Of a stretch of DNA of 41,145 nt, positions 22,877-31,153 are shown in pieces; the stretch's first letter is position 1; the number at the start of each line of letters is the position of its first letter. The position numbers and the translations under genes are program-made. Source of the stretch: Candidatus Obscuribacterales bacterium (GTDB lineage Bacteria > Cyanobacteriota > Vampirovibrionia > Obscuribacterales > Obscuribacteraceae); NCBI GenBank assembly GCA_019746975.1, contig JAIERK010000200.1:1-41145 (forward strand), read 5' to 3'. The notes beneath the pieces were generated by a model. The model was given only the letters and a program-made list of their open reading frames with translations. It did not search any database and was not told the DNA's origin.

Positions 22877-23800
22877 CTATTGGTTGCCTTCTCTCGATTT
22901 CGGCTCGAAATCGCAGCCCTTGTCCGACAGCCTGTTGACCGGCTGCGGCGAGGCAATGCGTGCTTGTCTTGCCGCTTTACCCTTCTTGATCAGCTCGCCG
23001 AACAGCGCCTGATTTACTTCAAAATCTCTCTCCGGATGCCATTGCACACCAACGATGAAGCGACCATCTTTTGATTCGATCGATTCGATGACACCATCGG
23101 CAGTGCGAGCCGCTATGTTAAAACCATCACCGACTTTGTCGATACACTGGTGGTGGGATGTGACAACCAATAGTTCCTTGCCGATGACTTTAGAGAGGTT
23201 GCAGCCTTCTTCCGGTTTAACGATGTGTTTGTTAAAACCTTTCTGCCAGCCCTCGGGGCTGGCGTGCTTTACTTTTGATTCTTTGTAGTGGGATGGAATA
23301 TCCTGGACCAGTGTTCCACCCGCGCCGATGTTTAGAGCCTGGCAACCGGCGCAGATTCCTAAGAATGGAACATGTCCGTTTTTCAGCACCGCTTTCACGA
23401 GGGCGATGTCGAACTCTGCGCGCTCGGACTCCATTGGAACGCTAGTCTCGTGAGGTGTTTGTTTATACAGAACCGGTGGGTAGTCATTGCCGCCGATCAT
23501 GAGCACACCGTCTAACTGCTCGATAAGTGCCGGAAGATCCTCTTGTGCAAGCGGTGGAATCAAGATCGGTATTCCACCTGCACGCTTTATCGCGTCGACG
23601 TATGGTGGGACGATTCTGTACTGTTTCGGCTTACCCGGTTCGACGTCGAGATTGATTCCGATAAGCGGCTTATCGCTTTTGCTTTTATGGGTGTCGGCAA
23701 TCGCTTCGCCGGCGGCTAGCGAACAGACAATCAGGGACAGGAAGAAAATAGACTTGATCCGCTTGACTGTGTTGTTCTCAGATGAGAATTGCTTTGGCAT
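22877..23800 (-). CDS. Secreted class-I glutamine-amidotransferase-like peptidase C26
   Basis: Hydrolase of the gamma-glutamyl-GABA hydrolase (PuuD) / peptidase C26 family, 307 aa. Seen: PLIGINLD at the domain start, YVDAIKRAGGIPILIPPL, GVLMIGGNDYPP, the nucleophile motif FLGICAGCQALNIGAGGTLVQDI with C150, SHHQCIDKVGDGF, and VQWHPERD with the catalytic histidine and glutamate. The usual arginine after the nucleophile (GICRG) is alanine here. Unusually for this mostly cytoplasmic family, a signal peptide is evident (hydrophobic IFFLSLIVCSLAA, cleavage near AIAD at residue 36). GGAGG lies 6 bases before ATG 23800. It follows a secreted TPR gene by 24 bases, so the two form an operon and probably act in the same extracytoplasmic compartment. 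Confidence 0.88.
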   Translation of the reverse strand: MPKQFSSENNTVKRIKSIFFLSLIVCSLAAGEAIADTHKSKSDKPLIGINLDVEPGKPKQYRIVPPYVDAIKRAGGIPILIPPLAQEDLPALIEQLDGVLMIGGNDYPPVLYKQTPHETSVPMESERAEFDIALVKAVLKNGHVPFLGICAGCQALNIGAGGTLVQDIPSHYKESKVKHASPEGWQKGFNKHIVKPEEGCNLSKVIGKELLVVTSHHQCIDKVGDGFNIAARTADGVIESIESKDGRFIVGVQWHPERDFEVNQALFGELIKKGKAARQARIASPQPVNRLSDKGCDFEPKSREGNQ

Positions 23801-23824
23801 GACTTGCCTCCAAATCGACTCGGA

Positions 23825-25273
23825 TTAGTGCGGTGGGAACATGTACTCGAAGACGGCGTTACCTACAGGAATTCGTACGGTGCCTTCTGCAATCTTCGGC
23901 GCGTCGAAATACAACGCACCGGTGATAGTGGCACCCGGCGCGACCGCCGTCGGTCCCAGACCAGAAGCGGCAATATTGCCGGCTCGCTCGTGGGATTGGG
24001 CCGATACTTCGGCCGCTCGCTGCAAAGCTCTAGCCTGTGCGGCATAGTCGGGAATCGACGTGTGCATGATCGTCATATTTCCGGATCGGTTGTACCATTG
24101 ATTGTACGAGCCGCCGCCGAAGCCACCACCGTAGCTATAGCCTCCGTACACAGGCGGGTAACCGAAGAATCCCGGACCGCCGATACTCGTGCTGGTCATC
24201 GTCTGGGTGGCTTGGGAGCCCCAGAATCGAATCCATGATGCTTTTCTATCGCCCTTCTTCTGCACTGATTCTGCTAGTCTGGTCGGGTCGACTTGAGGCG
24301 CAATCGAGATTTTGGGTTGTGTGATCGTAAGAGATGGTGGTGTAGGCAGGAATTGAATTTCCTTGTCTCCGTCATTACGAACATAGACATTGACCTTTAT
24401 GCTTTTGGTTGCTTCCACTGGCTGCATCGAGGTTGCGACGGTGACACCATTGGCGGTGATGAATTCTTGCAGACTGCCTTGATCGAAGCGCTTCGAGCAG
24501 TTGGGAGAGCCGTCTAAGAATGGGAATGTGACGGTTTGCCAGTACGGATGTGGCGTATATGGGGCCGCTGGCGCAGAAGTCGCCAGCTTGATCTGCAACG
24601 ATTGTTGAAAATACTGATTGGCCTTAGCGGCATCGCCCATGCGCCGAGATATAGAGCCTAAGCTCTCCAAGAGGTCCGCGGCCAAAAGGGTGTTGCGCCC
24701 GACATGCGCATCTTGGAATCGAATCGCTTCCGAATAATACTGACCAGCTTGCCCGAGCTGACCCTGGAGCTCGAGAAGTTGACCAAGGTGCGTGAGGCTT
24801 GTAACCATGAGAAGCAGGCTGGCATCGGGTGCAGCCTTGCGAACATTGATCGCCTTTTGGACATACTGCACTGCGTCGTCTAGCTTGCCCTGACCATGAT
24901 TAAGCCAGGACAAACCGTCGTAAAGTCTCGCTGTGAGCTCATCGTTTTTTCCACGGCTTTCAACAAGCGACTGTGCTTTCTTGTATTCTTTTGTGGCTTC
25001 TTGAAAACGCCCCTGATTTAGCAACGATTCAGACAACCCAATTTGAAAGTATGGGCGATCCGGCGAATTCTTTGCGGCGCGCTTGAGTTCGTCGGTAAAG
25101 ACCGTCTCCGCCCTGGCGTAATCGCCCATGTCGAGCGCGCGTTCACCATCCTCATTCGGTACGGCGTAGGCTTGAGCTGTTTCGCCCTGGACGTTCGCTG
25201 TTTGAGCATGCGCGAGAGACGTAGTCCCGAGAGTGAGCAAGGTTATGAAGACTGAAAGGGTAAGCTTGTTCAT
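23825..25273 (-). CDS. Secreted TPR protein with Gly/Tyr-rich C-terminal region
   Basis: 482 aa. The start at ATG 25273 gives a proper signal peptide (NKLTLSVFITLLTLGTTSLAHA). The longer frame to 25324 begins inside a terminator hairpin and is rejected, though no good ribosome site is visible for 25273. TPR repeats occupy about 35-230 (GDYARAETVFTDELKRA, QGRFQEATKEYKKAQSLVE, QGKLDDAVQYVQKAINVR, QGQLGQAGQYYSEAIRFQ, MGDAAKANQYFQQSLQIK). The C-terminal half is beta-rich (SIKVNVYVRNDGDKEIQFLP) with a Gly/Tyr-rich stretch (GYPPVYGGYSYGGGFGGGS). Operon with the C26 hydrolase downstream. Function unknown. Confidence 0.78.
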   Translation of the reverse strand: MNKLTLSVFITLLTLGTTSLAHAQTANVQGETAQAYAVPNEDGERALDMGDYARAETVFTDELKRAAKNSPDRPYFQIGLSESLLNQGRFQEATKEYKKAQSLVESRGKNDELTARLYDGLSWLNHGQGKLDDAVQYVQKAINVRKAAPDASLLLMVTSLTHLGQLLELQGQLGQAGQYYSEAIRFQDAHVGRNTLLAADLLESLGSISRRMGDAAKANQYFQQSLQIKLATSAPAAPYTPHPYWQTVTFPFLDGSPNCSKRFDQGSLQEFITANGVTVATSMQPVEATKSIKVNVYVRNDGDKEIQFLPTPPSLTITQPKISIAPQVDPTRLAESVQKKGDRKASWIRFWGSQATQTMTSTSIGGPGFFGYPPVYGGYSYGGGFGGGSYNQWYNRSGNMTIMHTSIPDYAAQARALQRAAEVSAQSHERAGNIAASGLGPTAVAPGATITGALYFDAPKIAEGTVRIPVGNAVFEYMFPPH

Positions 25274-25317
25274 TTGAGGAAACCATAATTGACACAGCGA
25301 TCGCATCAGTTTATCGC

Positions 25318-25355
25318 AAAACAAAACCTGGCAGAGTACGAGCTCTGCCAGGTTT
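25318..25355 (-). terminator. Strong intrinsic terminator
   Basis: AAACCTGGCAGAG and CTCTGCCAGGTTT form a perfect 13-bp stem (25324-25336 with 25343-25355) with a 6-base loop. On the minus strand it continues TGTTTTG; on the plus strand TTCG. It terminates the 160-aa gene and separates it from the TPR gene. Confidence 0.85.
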
Positions 25356-25406
25356 TTCGAGACGTCAGGAGATGACCTCTCGAACGTCCGACACGTTGTG
25401 ATTATC

Positions 25407-25889
25407 TTACTTGTCTTTGGGTTTTACCACAGCCATTTGATTGTCTTTGTTATCAATTCGCCAGATATTTTCAGCGCTGGTATGTGCCCGAATTCGCACA
25501 CACTTATTAGGAATGTGTACGGCGACCATGCCGTCCGATTTTAGCTCCGCCCATGGTTGTGAGCCGCCGCCAGTAGGAGCTTGCTTGTCATCGCAAGAAT
25601 AGGCCAGTTCGAGAACATCGCCTGGCATGATTTGCGTCTGCATCTCTGGAATTTGAATTACATCCAAAACCTTATAAACAGCAAGACACTGCTTGTCTGC
25701 CTTCTTTCCTGCTTTCGAGTTTATGTACTGAACTGAAAACTTTGTATCGATGGCGTCAGAGGACGATTTTGAGTCATCGGCTTGAGCCGCAAGACCAGAG
25801 GATGACACGAAGAGGGCGGCCGAAAGCGTTGCTAGGGTGAATCTGCGATCGAATTTCACGGTTGTGATCCTCTTTTTAGCTGAACGCAT
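25407..25889 (-). CDS. Small secreted hypothetical protein
   Basis: 160 aa with a long signal peptide (basic residues 1-16, hydrophobic TLATLSAALFVSSSGLAAQA, cleavage near residue 37). The mature part is about 120 residues with four cysteines (KQCLAVY, AYSCDDK, NKCVRIR) that may form disulphides, and beta-strand patterns (DGMVAVHIPNKCVRIRA, NIWRIDN). Counting carefully I can place three of those cysteines in the mature domain with certainty. GGGGAA precedes ATG 25889. Monocistronic, with a strong terminator. No family recognised. Confidence 0.65.
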   Translation of the reverse strand: MRSAKKRITTVKFDRRFTLATLSAALFVSSSGLAAQADDSKSSSDAIDTKFSVQYINSKAGKKADKQCLAVYKVLDVIQIPEMQTQIMPGDVLELAYSCDDKQAPTGGGSQPWAELKSDGMVAVHIPNKCVRIRAHTSAENIWRIDNKDNQMAVVKPKDK

Positions 25890-26063
25890 ATTCTGTTCCC
25901 CGCAATAAATTCAAAGTTTGCTAGTGGCTGATAAACGTGGTTGTCAGTAATTTGCGGGGCTGTCGACTACTGCTATCGTATTGGCCGGCGAGCTATCCAG
26001 AGATTTGATGGCAATTCTCTTCTAACAGGCCAGTCTGTTTGGCGTTGCGCGAGAAGTTGGTAA

Positions 26064-27569
26064 GTGACGGTTCCGCTAGTATCCGACAATCTTAGAAGTC
26101 TGCTTGGCATAACAATTGCCATATATGTAGTAGTCATGATCGTCATCGGCATAGTGGCGACGAAGAAGGTCGAGGATACCGAGGACTACATTGTTGCAGG
26201 GCGTCGGCTGCCGCTTTTCCTCGCCTGGTCGACAATTCTTGCGACCTGGTTCGGCGCAGGTACTGTTTTGACCGTCTGCACGGAGGTGTCGAAGCGAGGG
26301 TTGGAGCGAGCCGGACTTGATCCGATTGGATCCGGATTGTGCCTTATTATTGCCGGTATCTTTTTTGCCAAACCAATGTGGAGCATGGGGCTGCTCACTC
26401 TGTGCGATTTCTTTCGAAGGCGCTTTGGTCCACGAGCTGAGGTTTTGTCTGCGTTGGTGATGATTCCGAGCTACTTTGGATGGATCGCCGCGCAATTCGT
26501 CGCGCTGGCACAAGTCTTTGCGCTGTTCTTCAATCTGCCGATAGAAGTCGGTGTCTTTTTGATAGCCGTGTTCGGCACCGGCTACACTTTGCTTGGTGGC
26601 ATGTGGGCCGTCACTCTCACCGATGCTGTGCAGATTACTCTCGTTTTGATCGGTTTGGTTGTACTTACATTCAATGTCTTGACCGGCCTCGGTCATGGCG
26701 ATGCTATCGTTGGATACAATGGCGTCATAGATACGATAAAGGCGACATCGCCGGAAAAGCTCGTGTGGATTCCGACAGAGACACCAAGCCGATTCTGGGA
26801 CTGGATGGCGATCTTGTGTGCTGGTGCTCTTGGTAATATTCCCGGGCAGGATTTGATGCAGCGCGTCTTTGCCTCCAAGAGCGCAGAAACAGCCCAGCGA
26901 GCTTGTGTTCTTGCCGGCGTTGTTTATATCTTATTTGGAATGTTGCCTGTACTGCTTGGACTGGTTGCTGGTGCCTACTACAAAGATCAGGTTTCCGAAT
27001 CTGTTCTGCCATTTCTCGCCAACGCTTTTCTCCATCCGATCATGGCGGTGATTTTTGTCGTCGTGATTATGTCCGCGGTGCTTGCCACTATCACCAGTGC
27101 CATCCTTTCTCCAGCGACGGTGCTTGCCCAGAATCTTCTTCTAAAACTTCCGTTCATCAAAATTCCGGCACTGACGCTTAATCGATGGTGTGTTGTTTTC
27201 ATTGCCATTGCCAGTTTGGCGATGGCTTACTCCGGTCAAGGTGCCTTTGCTCTTCTGGAGAACGCCTACTCTGCAACGATGGTATCGCTTTTCGTCCCGC
27301 TCGCATTCGGGGTTTATACACAGCCTCGCAATGATAAGCCGGCTATTGCGGCCATCGTGGTTGGAGCCGGAGTCTGGTTGCCGCAATACGTTATGGGATG
27401 GGAGCATTTTCTCCAACCGCTACCGTTGTTCGACTCTCTCGGATTTTCTCTTTCGCTCACGTCAACGGCTCTGTCATTTCTCGCCTACGTGATCGTTCAC
27501 TTTTGTCAAGTGAAGGCATCTAAAGTCGAAGTTACTCCAGTTAGCAGTATCGACGATATCAGCGCCTAA
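26064..27569 (+). CDS. Sodium:solute symporter (SSS family)
   Basis: Inner-membrane Na+-coupled symporter, 501 aa, with about 13 hydrophobic helices. Seen: LGITIAIYVVVMIVIGIVATKK, then DTEDYIVAGRRLPLFLAWSTILATWFGAGTVL (the conserved TM1-TM2 region of PutP/PanF-like carriers), GLCLIIAGIFFAKPMW, TLCDFFRRRFG, the family signature around GYTLLGGMWAVTLTDAVQ, and IPGQDLMQRVFASKSAETAQRA. The start is GTG 26064 in my reading; no strong ribosome site is seen. The substrate (amino acid, pantothenate, sugar or organic acid) cannot be told from sequence. Lone gene on the plus strand. Confidence 0.9.
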   Translation: MTVPLVSDNLRSLLGITIAIYVVVMIVIGIVATKKVEDTEDYIVAGRRLPLFLAWSTILATWFGAGTVLTVCTEVSKRGLERAGLDPIGSGLCLIIAGIFFAKPMWSMGLLTLCDFFRRRFGPRAEVLSALVMIPSYFGWIAAQFVALAQVFALFFNLPIEVGVFLIAVFGTGYTLLGGMWAVTLTDAVQITLVLIGLVVLTFNVLTGLGHGDAIVGYNGVIDTIKATSPEKLVWIPTETPSRFWDWMAILCAGALGNIPGQDLMQRVFASKSAETAQRACVLAGVVYILFGMLPVLLGLVAGAYYKDQVSESVLPFLANAFLHPIMAVIFVVVIMSAVLATITSAILSPATVLAQNLLLKLPFIKIPALTLNRWCVVFIAIASLAMAYSGQGAFALLENAYSATMVSLFVPLAFGVYTQPRNDKPAIAAIVVGAGVWLPQYVMGWEHFLQPLPLFDSLGFSLSLTSTALSFLAYVIVHFCQVKASKVEVTPVSSIDDISA

Positions 27570-27971
27570 TCATTGCTTTCCCCTCGAATCGTTGATGGAG
27601 AGCCGCAATATCGCTAATTAATTCTGATTTTCAGTGGGGTAATTCCCATGGTGATCATACGAAACTTTATGTAGTAATATTACATCGCAGCTCGCTCCTA
27701 ACAAATTCAAGGGTTTGAAACCCGTAGCTTCGTGCGCCCCTGTTGCATTAACAACGCGACGTACGAGCGAGGACCACGTGCGCCCGGAGCGCTTGGTTCT
27801 ATACGAGTATTTCTAACGGTGTGTCATCGACATGCCGGTAAGCGTTCGCGCGCCCCGCACCCACACGCTCTCACTCAGGTATCTCAAATATGAACTCTGG
27901 CATATTCTGTTGGAAATTTGATCAGATTCGACGATTGAGCGAACCCAATCGTTCATCGCAGGTGGTGGCAG
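27570..27971. other. Intergenic region upstream of the beta-amylase gene
   Basis: About 400 bases with no gene. It contains a palindrome ATGTA-GTAATAT-TACAT (27669-27685, core GTAATATTAC) that could be an operator. A small inverted repeat ACGATTG/CAATCGT (27931-27937 with 27946-27952) lies close to the beta-amylase start. No confident promoter hexamers were found. Confidence 0.45.
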
Positions 27972-30900
27972 ATGGCGGATGTTAGTGTTAGCACTAACTT
28001 CGCCTCTCCCCCGGACATAGCTCCGAAAAAACCTTCGCCTCTCCGCTCTGAAGCTCTGACATTGATGTCAGAGAGCTCTTCAATGCGCATTTCCCCAGGA
28101 GGGGCACCAATTGGCACCAAACTCATTGGCGGTTTGATTGCAAGGCAGGAAGGTTTGGGGACGGCAGGGAATCTGCTTCCTGAAATACAACTCGTTACCT
28201 CGGACAAATTGCGGCCTCGGTCCGCGGAACCGGGTGACAAGAACACGGCTTCCGAAAAGAAGCCAAATGAGCGTGAGGAGACTTCTTCCGCACTTGTTCC
28301 AGCGGAGACTTCAAAAGAGGTGCCCGTTGTTGCTCGAGGCAACCTGAGCAACCTTTCGGAGTCGCCTCTGATCCAATCGACATTCTCAGCGCCTCCTAAC
28401 AAGCGTTTTGACTATTATCGTTTTTTCCACAATGGCATAACCAACTACTCGATTGCCGACTTTCAACCCAAAAAGCCTGCGCCTAGCATGCTTCACGCGG
28501 CAATAGACACGGCCATCTCGCCCGTGATTTCGGATGAAAAAACTCGCGAAAACGTCGATCATTATGCCGCAGAGTTTTTGAAGACCGCCAGTTTGTTTGC
28601 CGGCCCCAAGGTCGGAATGTACAGCGCGATTGCTCTCTATGGTTTGGATCAGGTAAAAACAGATGCCGATCCTATCAACGGGACAATAGACTTTGCTCTG
28701 GGTGGAGCCAAAGGCGCCACCATGCGCAAGTTGTTCACCGCGAGTTCGCAAAATCTCAAATTTGCACCGACTAAAGGCGTCGCACTCGGCATGATCAGCC
28801 GTGGATCTGAGGTTGTGTTCAGTCGAGAGATGCTTTTCCGCCCTGATATTGGAACCGCACGTTTAAAACAGGAAGTATTAAACCCGACTGTGTGGGTATT
28901 TGATGGTGTCACATTCGCAGCCGGGGAGACGTTGTTTGGCAGCGCGAATCGTCTGACTGGTCGTGCACTGGAGCGCAACAGTCTGGCCGGCGGAATGACC
29001 ATGGGGGCCTCATTTGGTGTCGTTAATGGTGGCTCTCGAGAAATTGTCAGACAGCAGGCCGCCGGCGAAGATCTAAACGTAATGAAAGTTCTGAAGCATG
29101 CCGGGCTGGATGGCGCGGTGGGCGGATTGGGTGCTGGTGCTGGAATTAAATTTTCCGATCCGGCGTTCTACTCTTCTATGCATCGTAGGATCAGTGATCC
29201 GGTCGGTACGACGAAGAGTTTGCTTACCGCGACCGGTCTGAGGCAAGAGCCTGGAAAGAGAGAATTCGTCGTAACCGGCGATCAGACCGGATTGCAGAAG
29301 TTCGCGAACAATGAGGCTTCTGAAGCTACCACCACCGTGCGTGAGCTTAAACGAGTCCTCTTCTTCAACAGAAAAGGTGCAGAACAGAATCTTCTTGTCA
29401 CCCACAAACCTGAATCAGCCCCAGCTGATTCCAACGGAGTCAAGCTCAATCCAGCAAAGAGTTTGATTGCTACCTGCAATGCCGATAGGCTCCCGCCTGA
29501 GCAACGCGCTCAACATGTTTTCCCTGAGTCCACTGGACCAGTCTGGATGGAGCTAGGCGCGAACGGTCGATTGCGATTCCTCGATCAAAATACGTACAAG
29601 GCCGATCCAGCAACCTACAAACCTTTAGGAAAACTCGTCAAGCTCGGTCGTCCCGACCTCACGATGAATGTAATGGCACCCTTGGCGATAGGCAATGTCG
29701 ACAATCCGAACGATCCAAAGGCACAGGAAGAATGGAATCGGTTCGATCGCGATCTGGCGAACGCCAAGCGAATAGGTGTAGATGCGGTCAGCACTGACGT
29801 GTGGTGGGGTCTAGTCGAAACAAAGCCGGGTCAATACAGTTGGAACTACTACGATCAACTCGCCGCCAGAATCCAGAATCACGGGTTGAAGTGGGTGCCC
29901 ATCCTGTCCATGCATCAATGTGGTGGTAACGTTGGTGACAACGTGCACGTCCCTGTTCCTTTCTGGGTTTGGAATCATCTTGCAGCGAAAGCCGGTTCTA
30001 GCAATCCTGACTACGCAAAATATAAGAGCGAGCAGGGCAATGTAAGTTCGGAATATGTCTCTGCCTGGGCGACTCCACTGGCGTTGCCTCGATACAGAAT
30101 GCTGATGGAAGAGTTTCAACGACACTACTCCGGCAAACGAGGGAACATCTCGGAGATTAACGTCAGCCTGGGACCGGCTGGGGAGCTTCGCTACCCATCG
30201 TACAATTCTCACGATAAAGGCAGTGGTTATCCGACTCGAGGTGCGTTGCAATGCTATTCGGAAAGCGCGATCAAATCCTTCCAGGATTTTGCTATCGCCA
30301 AATACGGAGATGCCGCCAAGGTGAAGACTGCATGGGGAGGTGAATTCGGTGAAGGTATCGGTCCTCCGAAAGACCCCGGACAGTTCTTTGCAGAAGGCAA
30401 ACATCACAACACGCAATATGGTCGTGACTTTATCGATTGGTATCATAAATCATTGACCGACCACGGTAAGCAGGTTCTCGGCACCGCATTCGATGTTTTC
30501 GCCTCCGAAGGCGCACCATTTGCTGGTATCGATATTGGTGCCAAGATGCCGGGTATTCACTGGCGAGTCGGCAATCGTAACGGCAATGACGTTTACCTCA
30601 GCGATCGCCTCGCTGAACTTTCGGCCGGCTTAATCACTACCAGCCGGGCTGATTGGAGTTCCGATGCAGCCGGTCGAGGCTATCGTCCGATACTGCAGAT
30701 GTTCAAGGACGCTCAACCACCTGGCTCCAAGTCTCGAGTCGTGCCTCACTTCACCGCGCTAGAGATGAGTGATGGCCACGAAGGACCTGCCATCCAATCT
30801 ATGCCTTATTCGCTCGGCGTGTGGGTCGGTCAGGAAGCCCATCGTCAAGGACTGCCTTTGAAAGGCGAGAATGCCTTGTCGTGGAACCTCCACGATCATC

Positions 30901-31082
30901 CCTCGTGGGATAGAATGCGCAGTTTCATGAATCTGCCGGGCAATCCGAATGGCTATTATCAGGGCTTGACCATACTCCGCCTTGGCGATGTCATCAACTC
31001 GGATCTCGGTCGAGGACGGCTTGCCGAGATAATCCAGGCGGGACGTGAAGCACGTGCGCGCGAGAGCGCCGAGGCAAAATAG
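27972..31082 (+). CDS. Beta-amylase (GH14) with large N-terminal extension
   Basis: 1036 aa. The C-terminal half (about 565-1025) is a family 14 beta-amylase, which releases maltose from the non-reducing ends of alpha-1,4-glucans. Seen: IGVDAVSTDVWWGLVE (D609), MHQCGGNVGD (H648 onward), the catalytic acid motif GPAGELRYPSY with E738, the catalytic base in FTALEMSD with E931, and GENALSW. These match plant beta-amylases closely. The N-terminal 560 residues have no recognised domain: a polar Pro/Ser/Lys-rich first 135 residues, then Gly/Ala-rich segments (for example GLDGAVGGLGAGAGIKF) that could associate with membranes or pack as helices. No classical signal peptide. AGGTGG lies 6 bases before ATG. 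phosphoglucomutase follows 71 bases downstream, suggesting alpha-glucan turnover. Confidence 0.93.
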   Translation: MADVSVSTNFASPPDIAPKKPSPLRSEALTLMSESSSMRISPGGAPIGTKLIGGLIARQEGLGTAGNLLPEIQLVTSDKLRPRSAEPGDKNTASEKKPNEREETSSALVPAETSKEVPVVARGNLSNLSESPLIQSTFSAPPNKRFDYYRFFHNGITNYSIADFQPKKPAPSMLHAAIDTAISPVISDEKTRENVDHYAAEFLKTASLFAGPKVGMYSAIALYGLDQVKTDADPINGTIDFALGGAKGATMRKLFTASSQNLKFAPTKGVALGMISRGSEVVFSREMLFRPDIGTARLKQEVLNPTVWVFDGVTFAAGETLFGSANRLTGRALERNSLAGGMTMGASFGVVNGGSREIVRQQAAGEDLNVMKVLKHAGLDGAVGGLGAGAGIKFSDPAFYSSMHRRISDPVGTTKSLLTATGLRQEPGKREFVVTGDQTGLQKFANNEASEATTTVRELKRVLFFNRKGAEQNLLVTHKPESAPADSNGVKLNPAKSLIATCNADRLPPEQRAQHVFPESTGPVWMELGANGRLRFLDQNTYKADPATYKPLGKLVKLGRPDLTMNVMAPLAIGNVDNPNDPKAQEEWNRFDRDLANAKRIGVDAVSTDVWWGLVETKPGQYSWNYYDQLAARIQNHGLKWVPILSMHQCGGNVGDNVHVPVPFWVWNHLAAKAGSSNPDYAKYKSEQGNVSSEYVSAWATPLALPRYRMLMEEFQRHYSGKRGNISEINVSLGPAGELRYPSYNSHDKGSGYPTRGALQCYSESAIKSFQDFAIAKYGDAAKVKTAWGGEFGEGIGPPKDPGQFFAEGKHHNTQYGRDFIDWYHKSLTDHGKQVLGTAFDVFASEGAPFAGIDIGAKMPGIHWRVGNRNGNDVYLSDRLAELSAGLITTSRADWSSDAAGRGYRPILQMFKDAQPPGSKSRVVPHFTALEMSDGHEGPAIQSMPYSLGVWVGQEAHRQGLPLKGENALSWNLHDHPSWDRMRSFMNLPGNPNGYYQGLTILRLGDVINSDLGRGRLAEIIQAGREARARESAEAK

Positions 31083-31153
31083 GTGATAAACTATACGCTC
31101 CTTCCCGGTGCGGTCGCATAGCGCGACCCGTAGTTTTTCCTAGGAGATTCGTG

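Noticed and set aside
25274..25324. Longer start of the TPR gene at 25324
   Set aside because: The start lies in a strong terminator hairpin and would bury the signal peptide.
27674..27683. TAATATTAC, identical to the geminivirus rolling-circle nonanucleotide
   Set aside because: It is part of a simple AT palindrome with no Rep gene or stem-loop of the viral type; coincidence.
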